Shown: piece after piece, positions 8,857 through 16,695 of the stretch
Position numbering within the stretch: the first letter of the stretch is position 1
Layout of the letters: each line of letters starts with the position of its first letter
Source of the DNA: Melioribacteraceae bacterium
Lineage (GTDB): Bacteria > Bacteroidota > Ignavibacteria > Ignavibacteriales > Melioribacteraceae
Direction: 5' to 3'
Length of the DNA: 64,000 bases
NCBI GenBank assembly: GCA_016927595.1
Contig: JAFGMI010000011.1
Coordinates: forward strand, 50,052 to 114,051
Position numbers and translations under genes: made by a program
The notes under the pieces: model-generated
Database searches by the model: none
What the model was told of the DNA's origin: nothing
Seen by the model: only the letters and a program-made list of their open reading frames with translations

Positions 8857-10644
8857 CTATTCGTCTGATGTGCCTGCAAGCACTTCCGGAATAGAAGTTA
8901 AGCCACGTCTTACTTTCTCAAAACCGGAGTCTCTAAGAGTAAGAGTTCCATCCCTTCTTGCCTGTTTACGGACTGCTTCTTCGTCAACTTCCTCACCCGC
9001 ACGCACAATCATTTCACGAATCGGATTTGTGAAGTATAAGGCTTCATGAATTGCCATTCTTCCTTTGTAACCCGTACCATTGCAATGTTCGCACCCGACT
9101 GCTTCGTAAACATCCACGCCTTTCCAGTCATCCATATTAAGCTGGGCTCTTTTAATTAATTCGGGTGCAATTTCGGTAACTTTTCTTTTACATTTATCGC
9201 ACAGTTTCCGTATTAGTCTTTGTGCGACTATGATATTAATGGCGTAAGCAATCAGGAAGGGTTCAATACCCATTTTATACAATCTTGCTACAGCGCTGGG
9301 TGCATCGTTGGTGTGAAGTGTTGAAAAAGTTAAGTGACCGGTATTAGCAAGTTTAATGGCAGTTTCAGCAGTTTCTTTATCTCTCATCTCCCCGACAAGA
9401 ACAATATCGGGATCGTGACGAAGAATTGCGCGGATTGCCTGCTCGAAATTCATTTTGTAACCGATCTTCAACTGCCGGGCTCCTTCAATTACGTACTCAA
9501 CCGGATCTTCAACTGTTAATACGTTTTTTGTCGGGTCGATTACCTGGTAGAGTGCTGCAACCAGCGTGGTTGATTTACCGCTACCAGTAGGACCGGTTAA
9601 TATAATCATTCCCTGCGGCTGGTTTATAGCTTTTTCAAATGAATCCTTCGCATAACCAACCAGACCAAGTTTGCCAAGATCCTTTATTACTTTTCTGTCA
9701 TCTAGTATTCTTATTACGATTGACTCGAATTTATTTCTCAGTTCAGTGCCAACCATGGGAAGTACGGATACCCTGTATCGTATAATATGCCTGTCAATCT
9801 CCCTTTGAATAAAACCGTCCTGGGCTTTTTCTCTTTCAAATCTGTCCATACCTTTTGAACGGTCTTTAACAACCGCCATCAATGCTTCAGGAAGTGTTCC
9901 TTCCTGCGCATGCCACAACGTAAGTTTACCGTCTATCCTGAAGTGGATTTCGGTCCGCTTGCTGGATTTTGGTACAATGTGTATATCGCTGGCTCCTTTT
10001 CTAACACCTTCGACGAGGGCAGCTTCGATTAAATTAACAAGCGCACTCTTGTTAATTTCGGCATCAAGCTCTTCTTCATCAACAGTAGCTTCCTGCTGAT
10101 CGACGGACATTTCCTCATCCGATTCTTCAATCAACTTGAGGTATTCGTTTTCAGGAGGGGCTATTATTTGAATTAATTTATCGTAGTCTCTCTTTTTAAG
10201 ATAATTTATTTCATATTTTTTTGCATTTAACGTATAAGCAATTTTTGTTAACGATCTATCGGTAGGATCTACAGCAGCAAGCACAAGTTTTTCCCTGAAC
10301 CTGTCATATTGAAAAGGCAACACCTTATGTTCAATCAGCATCTTTTTGGCTTCATCACCCTTTGAAGACATGAGCTTTTTTATTTCTTCTATCCGATCTT
10401 CGGAGAGATCCTGCGGATGAACATTAAGCTCCTTGAAGGCGTAAAGAACAGCAACTTCCCTAAAGATTGTATCGTGATCGAAGTTAAACTCCTGAACAAG
10501 AATCTGCGCTAAATTTCTTTTTAACTTCGCCTGGTCATCATTTTTAACCTGTAATGCTTCTTCAAGAATTTGCGAGTCAATTATTCCCTTCTTGAGCAGA
10601 AGGTAACCTATCTTATCAGTCATTTCAAGTTGAGCGTCGAGCAT
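8857..10644 (-). CDS. Assembly ATPase, PilB/GspE family
   Basis: The 595-aa hexameric ATPase drives pilin polymerisation. An N-terminal MshEN/GspE_N-type region (about 1-165) is followed by an acidic linker (170-197). The motor domain then has Walker A GPTGSGKSTT at 351-360, an intact Asp box TVEDPVEY (377-384), Walker B DIVLVGEMRD at about 413-422 and a His box around STLHT (441-445). A zinc-binding tetracysteine has CxxC pairs at 482/485 and 518/521. All motifs needed for catalysis are present, unlike in the neighbouring PilT homologue. A strong ribosome-binding site (AAAGGTGTG) precedes the ATG, and the platform-protein gene ends 15 bp upstream. The MshEN region could bind c-di-GMP, but this was not checked residue by residue. 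Confidence 0.95.
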   Translation of the reverse strand: MLDAQLEMTDKIGYLLLKKGIIDSQILEEALQVKNDDQAKLKRNLAQILVQEFNFDHDTIFREVAVLYAFKELNVHPQDLSEDRIEEIKKLMSSKGDEAKKMLIEHKVLPFQYDRFREKLVLAAVDPTDRSLTKIAYTLNAKKYEINYLKKRDYDKLIQIIAPPENEYLKLIEESDEEMSVDQQEATVDEEELDAEINKSALVNLIEAALVEGVRKGASDIHIVPKSSKRTEIHFRIDGKLTLWHAQEGTLPEALMAVVKDRSKGMDRFEREKAQDGFIQREIDRHIIRYRVSVLPMVGTELRNKFESIVIRILDDRKVIKDLGKLGLVGYAKDSFEKAINQPQGMIILTGPTGSGKSTTLVAALYQVIDPTKNVLTVEDPVEYVIEGARQLKIGYKMNFEQAIRAILRHDPDIVLVGEMRDKETAETAIKLANTGHLTFSTLHTNDAPSAVARLYKMGIEPFLIAYAINIIVAQRLIRKLCDKCKRKVTEIAPELIKRAQLNMDDWKGVDVYEAVGCEHCNGTGYKGRMAIHEALYFTNPIREMIVRAGEEVDEEAVRKQARRDGTLTLRDSGFEKVRRGLTSIPEVLAGTSDE

Positions 10645-10659
10645 ATCACACCTTTGTTC

Positions 10660-12003
10660 TTATTTTACAAATGGCGATTTCGGACTTACAGTTGCCGTTT
10701 CCGCTGAAACCAGAGTCAAAGCAATCATAACAATCATTATGACCATTGCAATAGTTACCTGTATAAGTTCAATAATGTTTTTAAGTCTGAACACCGTTTC
10801 ACTTTCATAATAATTTGCCAGCTGCAGTGCTGTGTTTTTAATTGTGCCCGTTTCCTCACCGGAATGAAATCTTGAAACAGCTGTATCGGTAAAGACTCCG
10901 GCTGCTTCAAAAGCTTCCGTAATACCGGCACCTTTTTTAATCATCATCGGAATCGCAATAGTTTTTATTTGTTTTTCAAAGTAAGTATTATCTGTTGCTT
11001 CCGCTGCAATTCTAATAGGTTCTATACTTTCTGCAGAACCGCTATACAAAGTATAAAACACTCTGCAGAAAACTTCAATCAGGGTTTTGTGTATTAAACT
11101 TCCAACTATCGGTATCTTCAGCATCATTTTATCCATCATCAGCTTGCCTTTTTTTGTTTTGATGTGCTGCAGAAAGGCAATCGGGGGACCTATAACGATT
11201 ATTGCAACTATCAACAAGTTATTCATCATCATGTCACTAATCTCGAGTGTAAAGGCTGTCATCGGAGGCAATTCGATGTTAAATTTAATAAACAGCTGTG
11301 CAGTTTCGGGAAATATGTAACCGACATAAAACATTACTGCCAGGAAAAGAACAAACAATGTAATCATGGGAGTTATAAGAGCACTTCGAAGATCTTTTTT
11401 AAACTGCATTCTTCTTTCTAAAAATTTAGCTGTCGCCCTATAAATCTCCGTCATGTTACCGCTCTTGGCTGCAAGTCCGAGCATATAGGATGTAAATTTA
11501 CCAAAGATGCTTTGATATCGTAAAAATACTGTCTCGCTATCCCCGCCTTTTTTTAATTCATTATTAATCTGTTTTAATGTTTCTTTAAGAGTTTTATTTT
11601 CGAGGTCGTTTACCAGCAGCGTCATTATCTCCGAATACGGAAGTTTCTGTTCAAGCAGTTCAGCGCTTATTTTTACGAAAGAGAGTATTTCCTGAGCCGG
11701 TGGTTTTGGATTCCATTCAAAGATATATTTATTAACCGATATTACTGTATAACCAAGTTTTGTAAGTGCTCGCACAACTTCTTCTTTGTTAAAAGCCTTC
11801 TGCTCCCCCTTAATAGGGAGTTCGGAACCTTTTCTGATCTTATAAATAAAAGTAGCTTTCTTTTCAATGGACTTAAGTTTTAAACTGTTCTTTTCCAGGA
11901 GAGCAAGAATTTTCTTTTTCCCCTCTTTGTAAGTATCGGAACTTAACGTACCCGATATAGTCTGACCATTAGGCTTAAGCGCGTTGAACCTTAATTCTAT
12001 CAT
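10660..12003 (-). CDS. Inner-membrane platform protein, PilC/GspF family
   Basis: The 447-aa polytopic membrane protein forms the base on which pilins are assembled by the PilB ATPase. An unusual N-terminal 130 residues, rich in Lys, carry two short repeats of a 'learn-to-join' beta-type region. Two GspF domains follow (about 130-250 and 290-430). Each ends in long hydrophobic helices (about 206-231, 250-275 and 405-428). The conserved Gly/Glu signature SGEETGT lies near residue 380. It is the first gene after the terminator hairpin downstream of the pilins and has its own ribosome-binding site (AAGGTG). It probably depends on read-through from the pilin promoter or on an unseen internal promoter. 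Confidence 0.9.
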   Translation of the reverse strand: MIELRFNALKPNGQTISGTLSSDTYKEGKKKILALLEKNSLKLKSIEKKATFIYKIRKGSELPIKGEQKAFNKEEVVRALTKLGYTVISVNKYIFEWNPKPPAQEILSFVKISAELLEQKLPYSEIMTLLVNDLENKTLKETLKQINNELKKGGDSETVFLRYQSIFGKFTSYMLGLAAKSGNMTEIYRATAKFLERRMQFKKDLRSALITPMITLFVLFLAVMFYVGYIFPETAQLFIKFNIELPPMTAFTLEISDMMMNNLLIVAIIVIGPPIAFLQHIKTKKGKLMMDKMMLKIPIVGSLIHKTLIEVFCRVFYTLYSGSAESIEPIRIAAEATDNTYFEKQIKTIAIPMMIKKGAGITEAFEAAGVFTDTAVSRFHSGEETGTIKNTALQLANYYESETVFRLKNIIELIQVTIAMVIMIVMIALTLVSAETATVSPKSPFVK

Positions 12004-12020
12004 AAGAGCACCTTAATTAA

Positions 12021-12058
12021 CAAAAAAAGCTGATAAAAGAATTACTCTTTTATCAGCT
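12021..12058 (-). terminator. Strong intrinsic terminator between the pilin genes and the machinery genes
   Basis: A perfect 12-bp inverted repeat (AGCTGATAAAAG at 12028-12039 and CTTTTATCAGCT at 12047-12058, 7-nt loop) is followed on the minus strand by seven T residues. It lies 45 bp past the stop of the second pilin gene and 18 bp before the platform gene. It should end most pilin transcripts and let a fraction read through into the assembly genes, giving many pilins per machine. The structure is seen directly; the efficiency is inferred. Confidence 0.85.
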
Positions 12059-12102
12059 ATAAAAATATGAATTATATCAATAAAGGAAAAGATTCCTGGC
12101 TA

Positions 12103-12480
12103 TTACCAGCTGCCCACTGAATTTACAGCATTTGGCGTCACCGTTGTGGTCACCGTCCATGAATAACCTGAGCCGGTGAGAGGTGTACCGGTAATTGTAA
12201 CTGTTGTGCCTGTGTTTGCTGTTATAGCATAAGTTCCGTTAGCTGTTGTATCCAGGTTTGCTGGAATAGTCCAGCCGGTAAAGGAATTATCACCGCCGCC
12301 CATAGCTGAAGGTTTTCTGTAATATTGCTGTGCCATTGCGCCCAGTGTTGTACAGTCAGAAACAATAGCATCTTTTGCTGATTCCTCAGACTGTGCTGTA
12401 AATACATTAATACCTACAACTACTGCAATACCGACTATGATAACACCTAATACGATAAGTAATAATTGCTGTTGACCCAT
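12103..12480 (-). CDS. Pilin-like protein with MGQQQLL start, second copy
   Basis: The 125-aa protein begins MGQQQLLL, with a hydrophobic helix over residues 6-27 and then an amphipathic stretch. A globular C-terminal half rich in Thr, Gly and Asn looks beta-rich. It aligns column for column with the neighbouring 129-aa protein: MGQQQLL (1-7), IVLG (9-12), GIN (23-25), DC (42-43), QQYY (51-54), KP (56-57), then GGG and a GW-IP motif. The overall plan is that of a type IV pilin. However, the usual charged leader is missing, Gly follows the initiator Met directly, and Glu5 is replaced by Leu. A good ribosome-binding site AAGGAG lies at 12488-12493. With the terminator downstream, it is probably a highly expressed filament subunit. 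The role is inferred from position and architecture. Confidence 0.75.
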   Translation of the reverse strand: MGQQQLLLIVLGVIIVGIAVVVGINVFTAQSEESAKDAIVSDCTTLGAMAQQYYRKPSAMGGGDNSFTGWTIPANLDTTANGTYAITANTGTTVTITGTPLTGSGYSWTVTTTVTPNAVNSVGSW

Positions 12481-12540
12481 AGTTTAACTCCTTTTATTCG
12501 TGATGTTTTTGTTAATTAAAGAGCATATAACATTCTGTAT

Positions 12541-12930
12541 TCAATTTAATGGTGTAACCTGATAATTTTGTGGAGGAGAAGGTATGATAATTTCGACCTT
12601 CACCGAGTCATTTCCTGTTACAACCTCATTACCAGTCGCAAGTATAACTATTTGTGTTGCACTCTGATTTGTAATTCTGAAATTTCCGTTTCCATTAGCT
12701 ACTAATTCGTCAGGTATAACCCAACCTGAGTAATCCATTCCTCCGCCCCCGTATTCAACGGGCTTTAAATAATATTGCTGGGCAATCGCCGATAAATGCA
12801 CACAGTCGTTAATCAACGCATTTCTTTTCTGATCAACAGCACTGGCTCTGAACAAATTTATTCCGACAGCCAGAGCAACAGCCACTAAAATTAATCCTAA
12901 CACGATAATTAATAATTGCTGCTGACCCAT
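12541..12930 (-). CDS. Pilin-like protein with MGQQQLL start, first copy
   Basis: The 129-aa paralogue of the next gene (60 bp downstream) shares the MGQQQLL start, a hydrophobic helix at about 6-27, DC at 42-43, QQYY at 51-54, KP at 56-57, a GGGG turn and G-W-IP. The C-terminal beta-rich part differs freely, as in subunits with distinct exposed faces. No Shine-Dalgarno sequence is visible before this ATG (the leader is nearly pure A/T), whereas the second copy has a strong one. The two pilins are thus probably made in unequal amounts. The promoter must lie between here and aspS. The pilin assignment rests on the hydrophobic N-terminal helix and linkage to assembly ATPase, platform protein and secretin genes; I recognise no named family for it. 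Confidence 0.72.
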   Translation of the reverse strand: MGQQQLLIIVLGLILVAVALAVGINLFRASAVDQKRNALINDCVHLSAIAQQYYLKPVEYGGGGMDYSGWVIPDELVANGNGNFRITNQSATQIVILATGNEVVTGNDSVKVEIIIPSPPQNYQVTPLN

Positions 12931-12975
12931 AATTTATAATTAAAATTTTGTAAAATATTATTTGACAATAATCAA
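12931..12975 (-). promoter_or_regulatory. Candidate promoter of the pilin operon
   Basis: Reading on the minus strand, TTGTCA (near 12963) is followed about 17 nt later by TTTTAATTATAAATT directly before the pilin ATG. This resembles a sigma-70 type promoter, but the region is so A/T-rich that chance matches are easy. The operon promoter must lie in 12931-13183, since aspS ends at 13184. Bacteroidetes-type TAnnTTTG was not found at a convincing place. Confidence 0.25.
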
Positions 12976-13147
12976 GCCAAGTAAAAAATTAACATTATGG
13001 ATGAAAATATGAACTTATTTATTTAAATGCACTAGAAATTTACATTATTACCGGTAACTTTTTGCTTTATCAAAAATCGTCGGTAATTTTTACTCTACTG
13101 AAATTTGGATTAATTAATTCAATAATGCTATGATTTAAATCAAGGTG

Positions 13148-13180
13148 TTCAAAAAGTTATTTTTTTTGAGCTTTTTTGAA
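13148..13180 (-). terminator. Possible weak terminator after aspS
   Basis: TTCAAAAAG (13148-13156) can pair with CTTTTTTGAA (13171-13180) across a 14-nt loop just beyond the aspS stop codon. The stem is A/T-rich and no T-run follows it on the minus strand, so it would be a poor terminator. Some read-through from aspS into the pilin operon is possible. Confidence 0.3.
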
Positions 13181-13183
13181 GAA

Positions 13184-14950
13184 TTATTTAATTTTTATGT
13201 GAAGTTCTTTGAGTTGGGATTCATCAACAATTGAAGGTGACTCATCCATTAAGGACATGCCGCTACTGGTTTTGGGGAATGCAATAACTTCCCGAATTGA
13301 ATCCTGGTTCGCAAAAAGCATCGCGAGCCTGTCGAATCCAAAAGCTATTCCTCCATGCGGGGGAGCGCCGTATTTAAAGGCATTCATAAGAAAACCGAAT
13401 TTAGTTTCTGCTTCCTCATTTGATATACCGAGTGCATCGAACATTTTCCCCTGTAATTTTGCATCATGTATTCTGATACTGCCGCCTGCAATTTCATTGC
13501 CGTTATAAACAAGGTCATATGCTCTGGCTTTAACCTTTCCGGGATCGTCTGACAGAAGTTCCAGGTCTTCAAGATTGGGTGAAGTAAAAGGATGATGCAT
13601 CGCATAGTAACGATGAGTCTCATCGTCCCATTCAAGCAGCGGGAAATCGGTTATCCAAACTAACTTCGGTTCAATATTATCACCGATAAGATTCATTCGC
13701 TTTGCCATTTCCAGCCTTAAGCTGCCCATTATAGAAAGAGCCTTGAGTCTGGGTCCAGATAATATAAAAATCAAGTCTCCTGCAGAAGCATTTAATTTTC
13801 TCTTTAGTTCTGATTTTTCGTTATCAGAAAGAAACTTTGCTATCGGGGCTTCGAGTCCGTCTTCTTTAACTCTCATCCAGATTAAGCCCCCTGCTCCAAG
13901 CTTTTTAACGAAGTCAGTTAAAACATCCAGCTGATTCCTGGTATAGTCGCCGCACCCGGCTGCCAGCAGCCCTGTTATGATTCCATTGTTATTGAGGGTG
14001 TCTTTAAATACTTTAAATTCCGTTTCCTCAAATATTTCGTTAAGGGTTACCATTTCAAGATCAAACCTTAAATCGGGTTTATCACTGCCGTATTTCTCCA
14101 TGGCTTCATCGAATGTTAATCTCGGCAGAGGGACCTGAAGGTCGTATCCTTTAATATCCTTGAATAGCCTTTTCATTAGACCTTCCATCATCTCGTAAAC
14201 ATCTTCAGAATCGACAAAAGACATTTCCAAGTCTATTTGTGTGAATTCGGGTTGGCGGTCGGCTCTCAAGTCCTCATCTCTGAAACATTTTACTATTTGG
14301 AAATATCTGTCAAACCCAGAAACCATCAGCAGCTGCTTGTACTGCTGTGGTGATTGAGGCAAAGCGTAGAAACGTCCCCTATGCAGACGACTTGGTACCA
14401 GAAAGTCACGTGCACCTTCAGGAGTGCTTTTCATTAATACCGGAGTTTCTATTTCTATAAAATCATTAGCGCCAAGATAACTCCGAGCCGATTGATACAT
14501 TTTATGCCTGAGTATTATATTATCCTGCATCTCCTTTCTTCTGAGATCAAGATACCGATACTTAAGGCGTATATCTTCATGTACATCAAGTTTATCTTTA
14601 ATCTGAAAAGGCGGTGTTAGTGATTTATTGAGAATAACAACCTTTTCAACCATTACGTCTACGAATCCTGTAGGAATACTGGGATTTTCGGTGCCGGCAG
14701 GTCTTCTGCGTACTTTCCCTTCAATGGAAATAACATATTCGCTTCTTAAGTCTTTTCCGATTTCATGTGCTGACTGATTAAACGTGGGTTCAAATACTAC
14801 CTGGGTTATCCCGTACCTGTCCCTCAAATCTATAAATATTACACCGCCAAGATCACGTCTGGTATCAACCCATCCGTTCAGCACAACATGCTGATCAATA
14901 TTATCCTCTCTAAGCTCACCGCATGTGTGAGTTCTTTTATTAAATTTCAT
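13184..14950 (-). CDS. aspS: Aspartyl-tRNA synthetase
   Basis: The 588-aa class II synthetase charges tRNA-Asp with aspartate for translation. An N-terminal OB-fold anticodon-binding domain (about 1-110) is followed by the catalytic core. Motif 2 reads FRDEDLRADRQPEFTQ, and motif 3 GIAFGFDRLAML lies near the C-terminus. The bacterial-type insertion (GAD) domain lies between, about 290-420. The length matches the bacterial D-type enzyme. Whether it discriminates tRNA-Asp from tRNA-Asn was not resolved, and no gatCAB gene is in the window. It is monocistronic here, with 584 bp of non-coding DNA upstream. Confidence 0.97.
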   Translation of the reverse strand: MKFNKRTHTCGELREDNIDQHVVLNGWVDTRRDLGGVIFIDLRDRYGITQVVFEPTFNQSAHEIGKDLRSEYVISIEGKVRRRPAGTENPSIPTGFVDVMVEKVVILNKSLTPPFQIKDKLDVHEDIRLKYRYLDLRRKEMQDNIILRHKMYQSARSYLGANDFIEIETPVLMKSTPEGARDFLVPSRLHRGRFYALPQSPQQYKQLLMVSGFDRYFQIVKCFRDEDLRADRQPEFTQIDLEMSFVDSEDVYEMMEGLMKRLFKDIKGYDLQVPLPRLTFDEAMEKYGSDKPDLRFDLEMVTLNEIFEETEFKVFKDTLNNNGIITGLLAAGCGDYTRNQLDVLTDFVKKLGAGGLIWMRVKEDGLEAPIAKFLSDNEKSELKRKLNASAGDLIFILSGPRLKALSIMGSLRLEMAKRMNLIGDNIEPKLVWITDFPLLEWDDETHRYYAMHHPFTSPNLEDLELLSDDPGKVKARAYDLVYNGNEIAGGSIRIHDAKLQGKMFDALGISNEEAETKFGFLMNAFKYGAPPHGGIAFGFDRLAMLFANQDSIREVIAFPKTSSGMSLMDESPSIVDESQLKELHIKIK

Positions 14951-15534
14951 AATGCCTTAAATAAAATTCGAAATCAGAGGCGAAAAATACTAAATATGCA
15001 ACTTCATTACAATCTATTGTTTGCCGATCCAAATATAATTTAAAGCCGATTAAGATGTTACGACAAATATGTTTGATTCATTAAACCAACAGCATTTTAA
15101 GTAATTATACGGGAAAAAAGTATAAAGTATGCACTTCCTCAACTGTCTGTTCTGATCATAACATATATGATGAACAAATTATAAAGATAACAAACTGAAA
15201 ATGTTATTTGCTAACATACTGCCGGATTATTACAAATTGTTGCGGAAGTCGAGTGCGCATTTCTTTCAGAAGTTTAAGATGTGCTACATACACAAAATGT
15301 AATTATTGTAAAGAATTTTATCAGGAGTCGCGATGATATTCGGGCAGATTTGACAACCCACAAGATCAATGAGTTAATTTATTTTGTGCGATTAAATTAA
15401 ATCAGGATAGTGTATATATCGTACCAGTACCGTGCATACTTTTTTAACTAAACACGTATTACAATTTTTTGTATAATTACAATATTACGTTAAAACAATT
15501 ATCGGTTTCAATAAATACAATAAGCAGTTGATTA
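14951..15534. other. Large intergenic region between aspS and a divergent exported-protein gene
   Basis: No gene or RNA was recognised in these 584 A/T-rich bases, which separate two divergent genes and must hold both promoters. The only notable structure is an 11-bp inverted repeat whose halves lie about 300 bp apart: AAAGTATGCAC at 15124-15134 and GTGCATACTTT at 15432-15442. Frames are short and interrupted. A degenerate element cannot be excluded. Confidence 0.6.
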
Positions 15535-16695
15535 ATGAACCTTCATGGAATTAAATTATTTTTTATAATTTTTATACTAAGCCTTGCAGGATCAAGCGCT
15601 TCAAACAACAGATTTGACTCCTTAATTGTTTCGGGGATTAATCAGATTTATAATATTAAGCTGGATGCCGCGCTTAATACGTTCAACACGTTAAAGAAAG
15701 AGTTTTCCAATCATCCTTCCGGATATTTTTTTGAAGCTATGGTATTATGGTGGGAAATAGTGCTGAATACAAGCACTGAAGAATTCGATGACGAGTTCAT
15801 AGATAAACTTGAACATGTAATAGATATGTGCGATGAAATACTCGATACGGATCCACAGAATATTGATGCACTATTTTTTAAAGGCGGTGCCCTGGGTTTC
15901 CGGGGAAGATTATACTCTCTGAGAGAAAGCTGGTTTAACGCTGCACTAGACGGCAAGGATGCACTGCCGATAGTTTATAAAGCATCTGAAATCGATCCGC
16001 TGAATCCCGATATTCAACTGGGATTCGGTATATATAATTATTATGCTGCCGTTATCCCGGAAAAATATCCTGTAATCAAGCCATTCATGGTTTTCTTTCC
16101 GAACGGCGATAAGGAAAAGGGTCTAGAGCAGCTCGATTTTGTAGCTCAGAATGGTAAGTATGCTAAGATTGAATCAATTTACTTCCTGGCTACTTCCCAC
16201 TACAGTTTTGAAGAAAATTATCAAATGGCTTTTGTTTATACGGAACAGCTCACAGAAAGATTCCCCGATAATCCGAGATTCCAAAGTCTGAAGGGCAGAC
16301 TATGGATTAAAATGAACAACTATAAGATGGCTTCCATAATTTTCAAAAACATACTTGATAAATGCGATGCCGGTTTATACGGTTACAACAAAATGGCTGA
16401 AAGGGAAGCATCATATTATGTCGGAGCATATTATGACAGAATCGGGCAAGCGGATTCATCAAGATATTTCTTTGAAAGATGTGAGAATGTTTCCAGACAA
16501 ATTGAAGAAGACGAAACTTCCGGATTTTTGATTAACTCACTGCTGTATCTCGGAAGATTAAACAAGATGAAAGGCTCAGTTAACAAAGCAGAAAAATATT
16601 ATGAGGAAGTTTTTGAATACCGCGATTACAATGGATCACACGAAAAAGCAGAACGGGAACTGGAATTATTAAAAAAAGGAAATAAACTAAAGTGA
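15535..16695 (+). CDS. Exported tetratricopeptide-repeat protein, function unknown
   Basis: The 386-aa protein has a signal peptide (about 1-22, ending AGSSAS) followed by TPR-like helical hairpins through the mature part. Motifs such as DALFFKGGALGFRGR, EKGLEQLDFVAQNGKY and KMKGSVNKAEKYYEEVFEY have the spacing of TPR helices. TPR proteins of this kind usually hold other proteins together in the periplasm. I recognise no specific family beyond being common in Bacteroidetes-like genomes. It is transcribed alone. Its last 9 bp overlap the end of the convergent PorV/PorQ-like gene, so the two cannot share a terminator between them. Confidence 0.7.
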   Translation: MNLHGIKLFFIIFILSLAGSSASNNRFDSLIVSGINQIYNIKLDAALNTFNTLKKEFSNHPSGYFFEAMVLWWEIVLNTSTEEFDDEFIDKLEHVIDMCDEILDTDPQNIDALFFKGGALGFRGRLYSLRESWFNAALDGKDALPIVYKASEIDPLNPDIQLGFGIYNYYAAVIPEKYPVIKPFMVFFPNGDKEKGLEQLDFVAQNGKYAKIESIYFLATSHYSFEENYQMAFVYTEQLTERFPDNPRFQSLKGRLWIKMNNYKMASIIFKNILDKCDAGLYGYNKMAEREASYYVGAYYDRIGQADSSRYFFERCENVSRQIEEDETSGFLINSLLYLGRLNKMKGSVNKAEKYYEEVFEYRDYNGSHEKAERELELLKKGNKLK

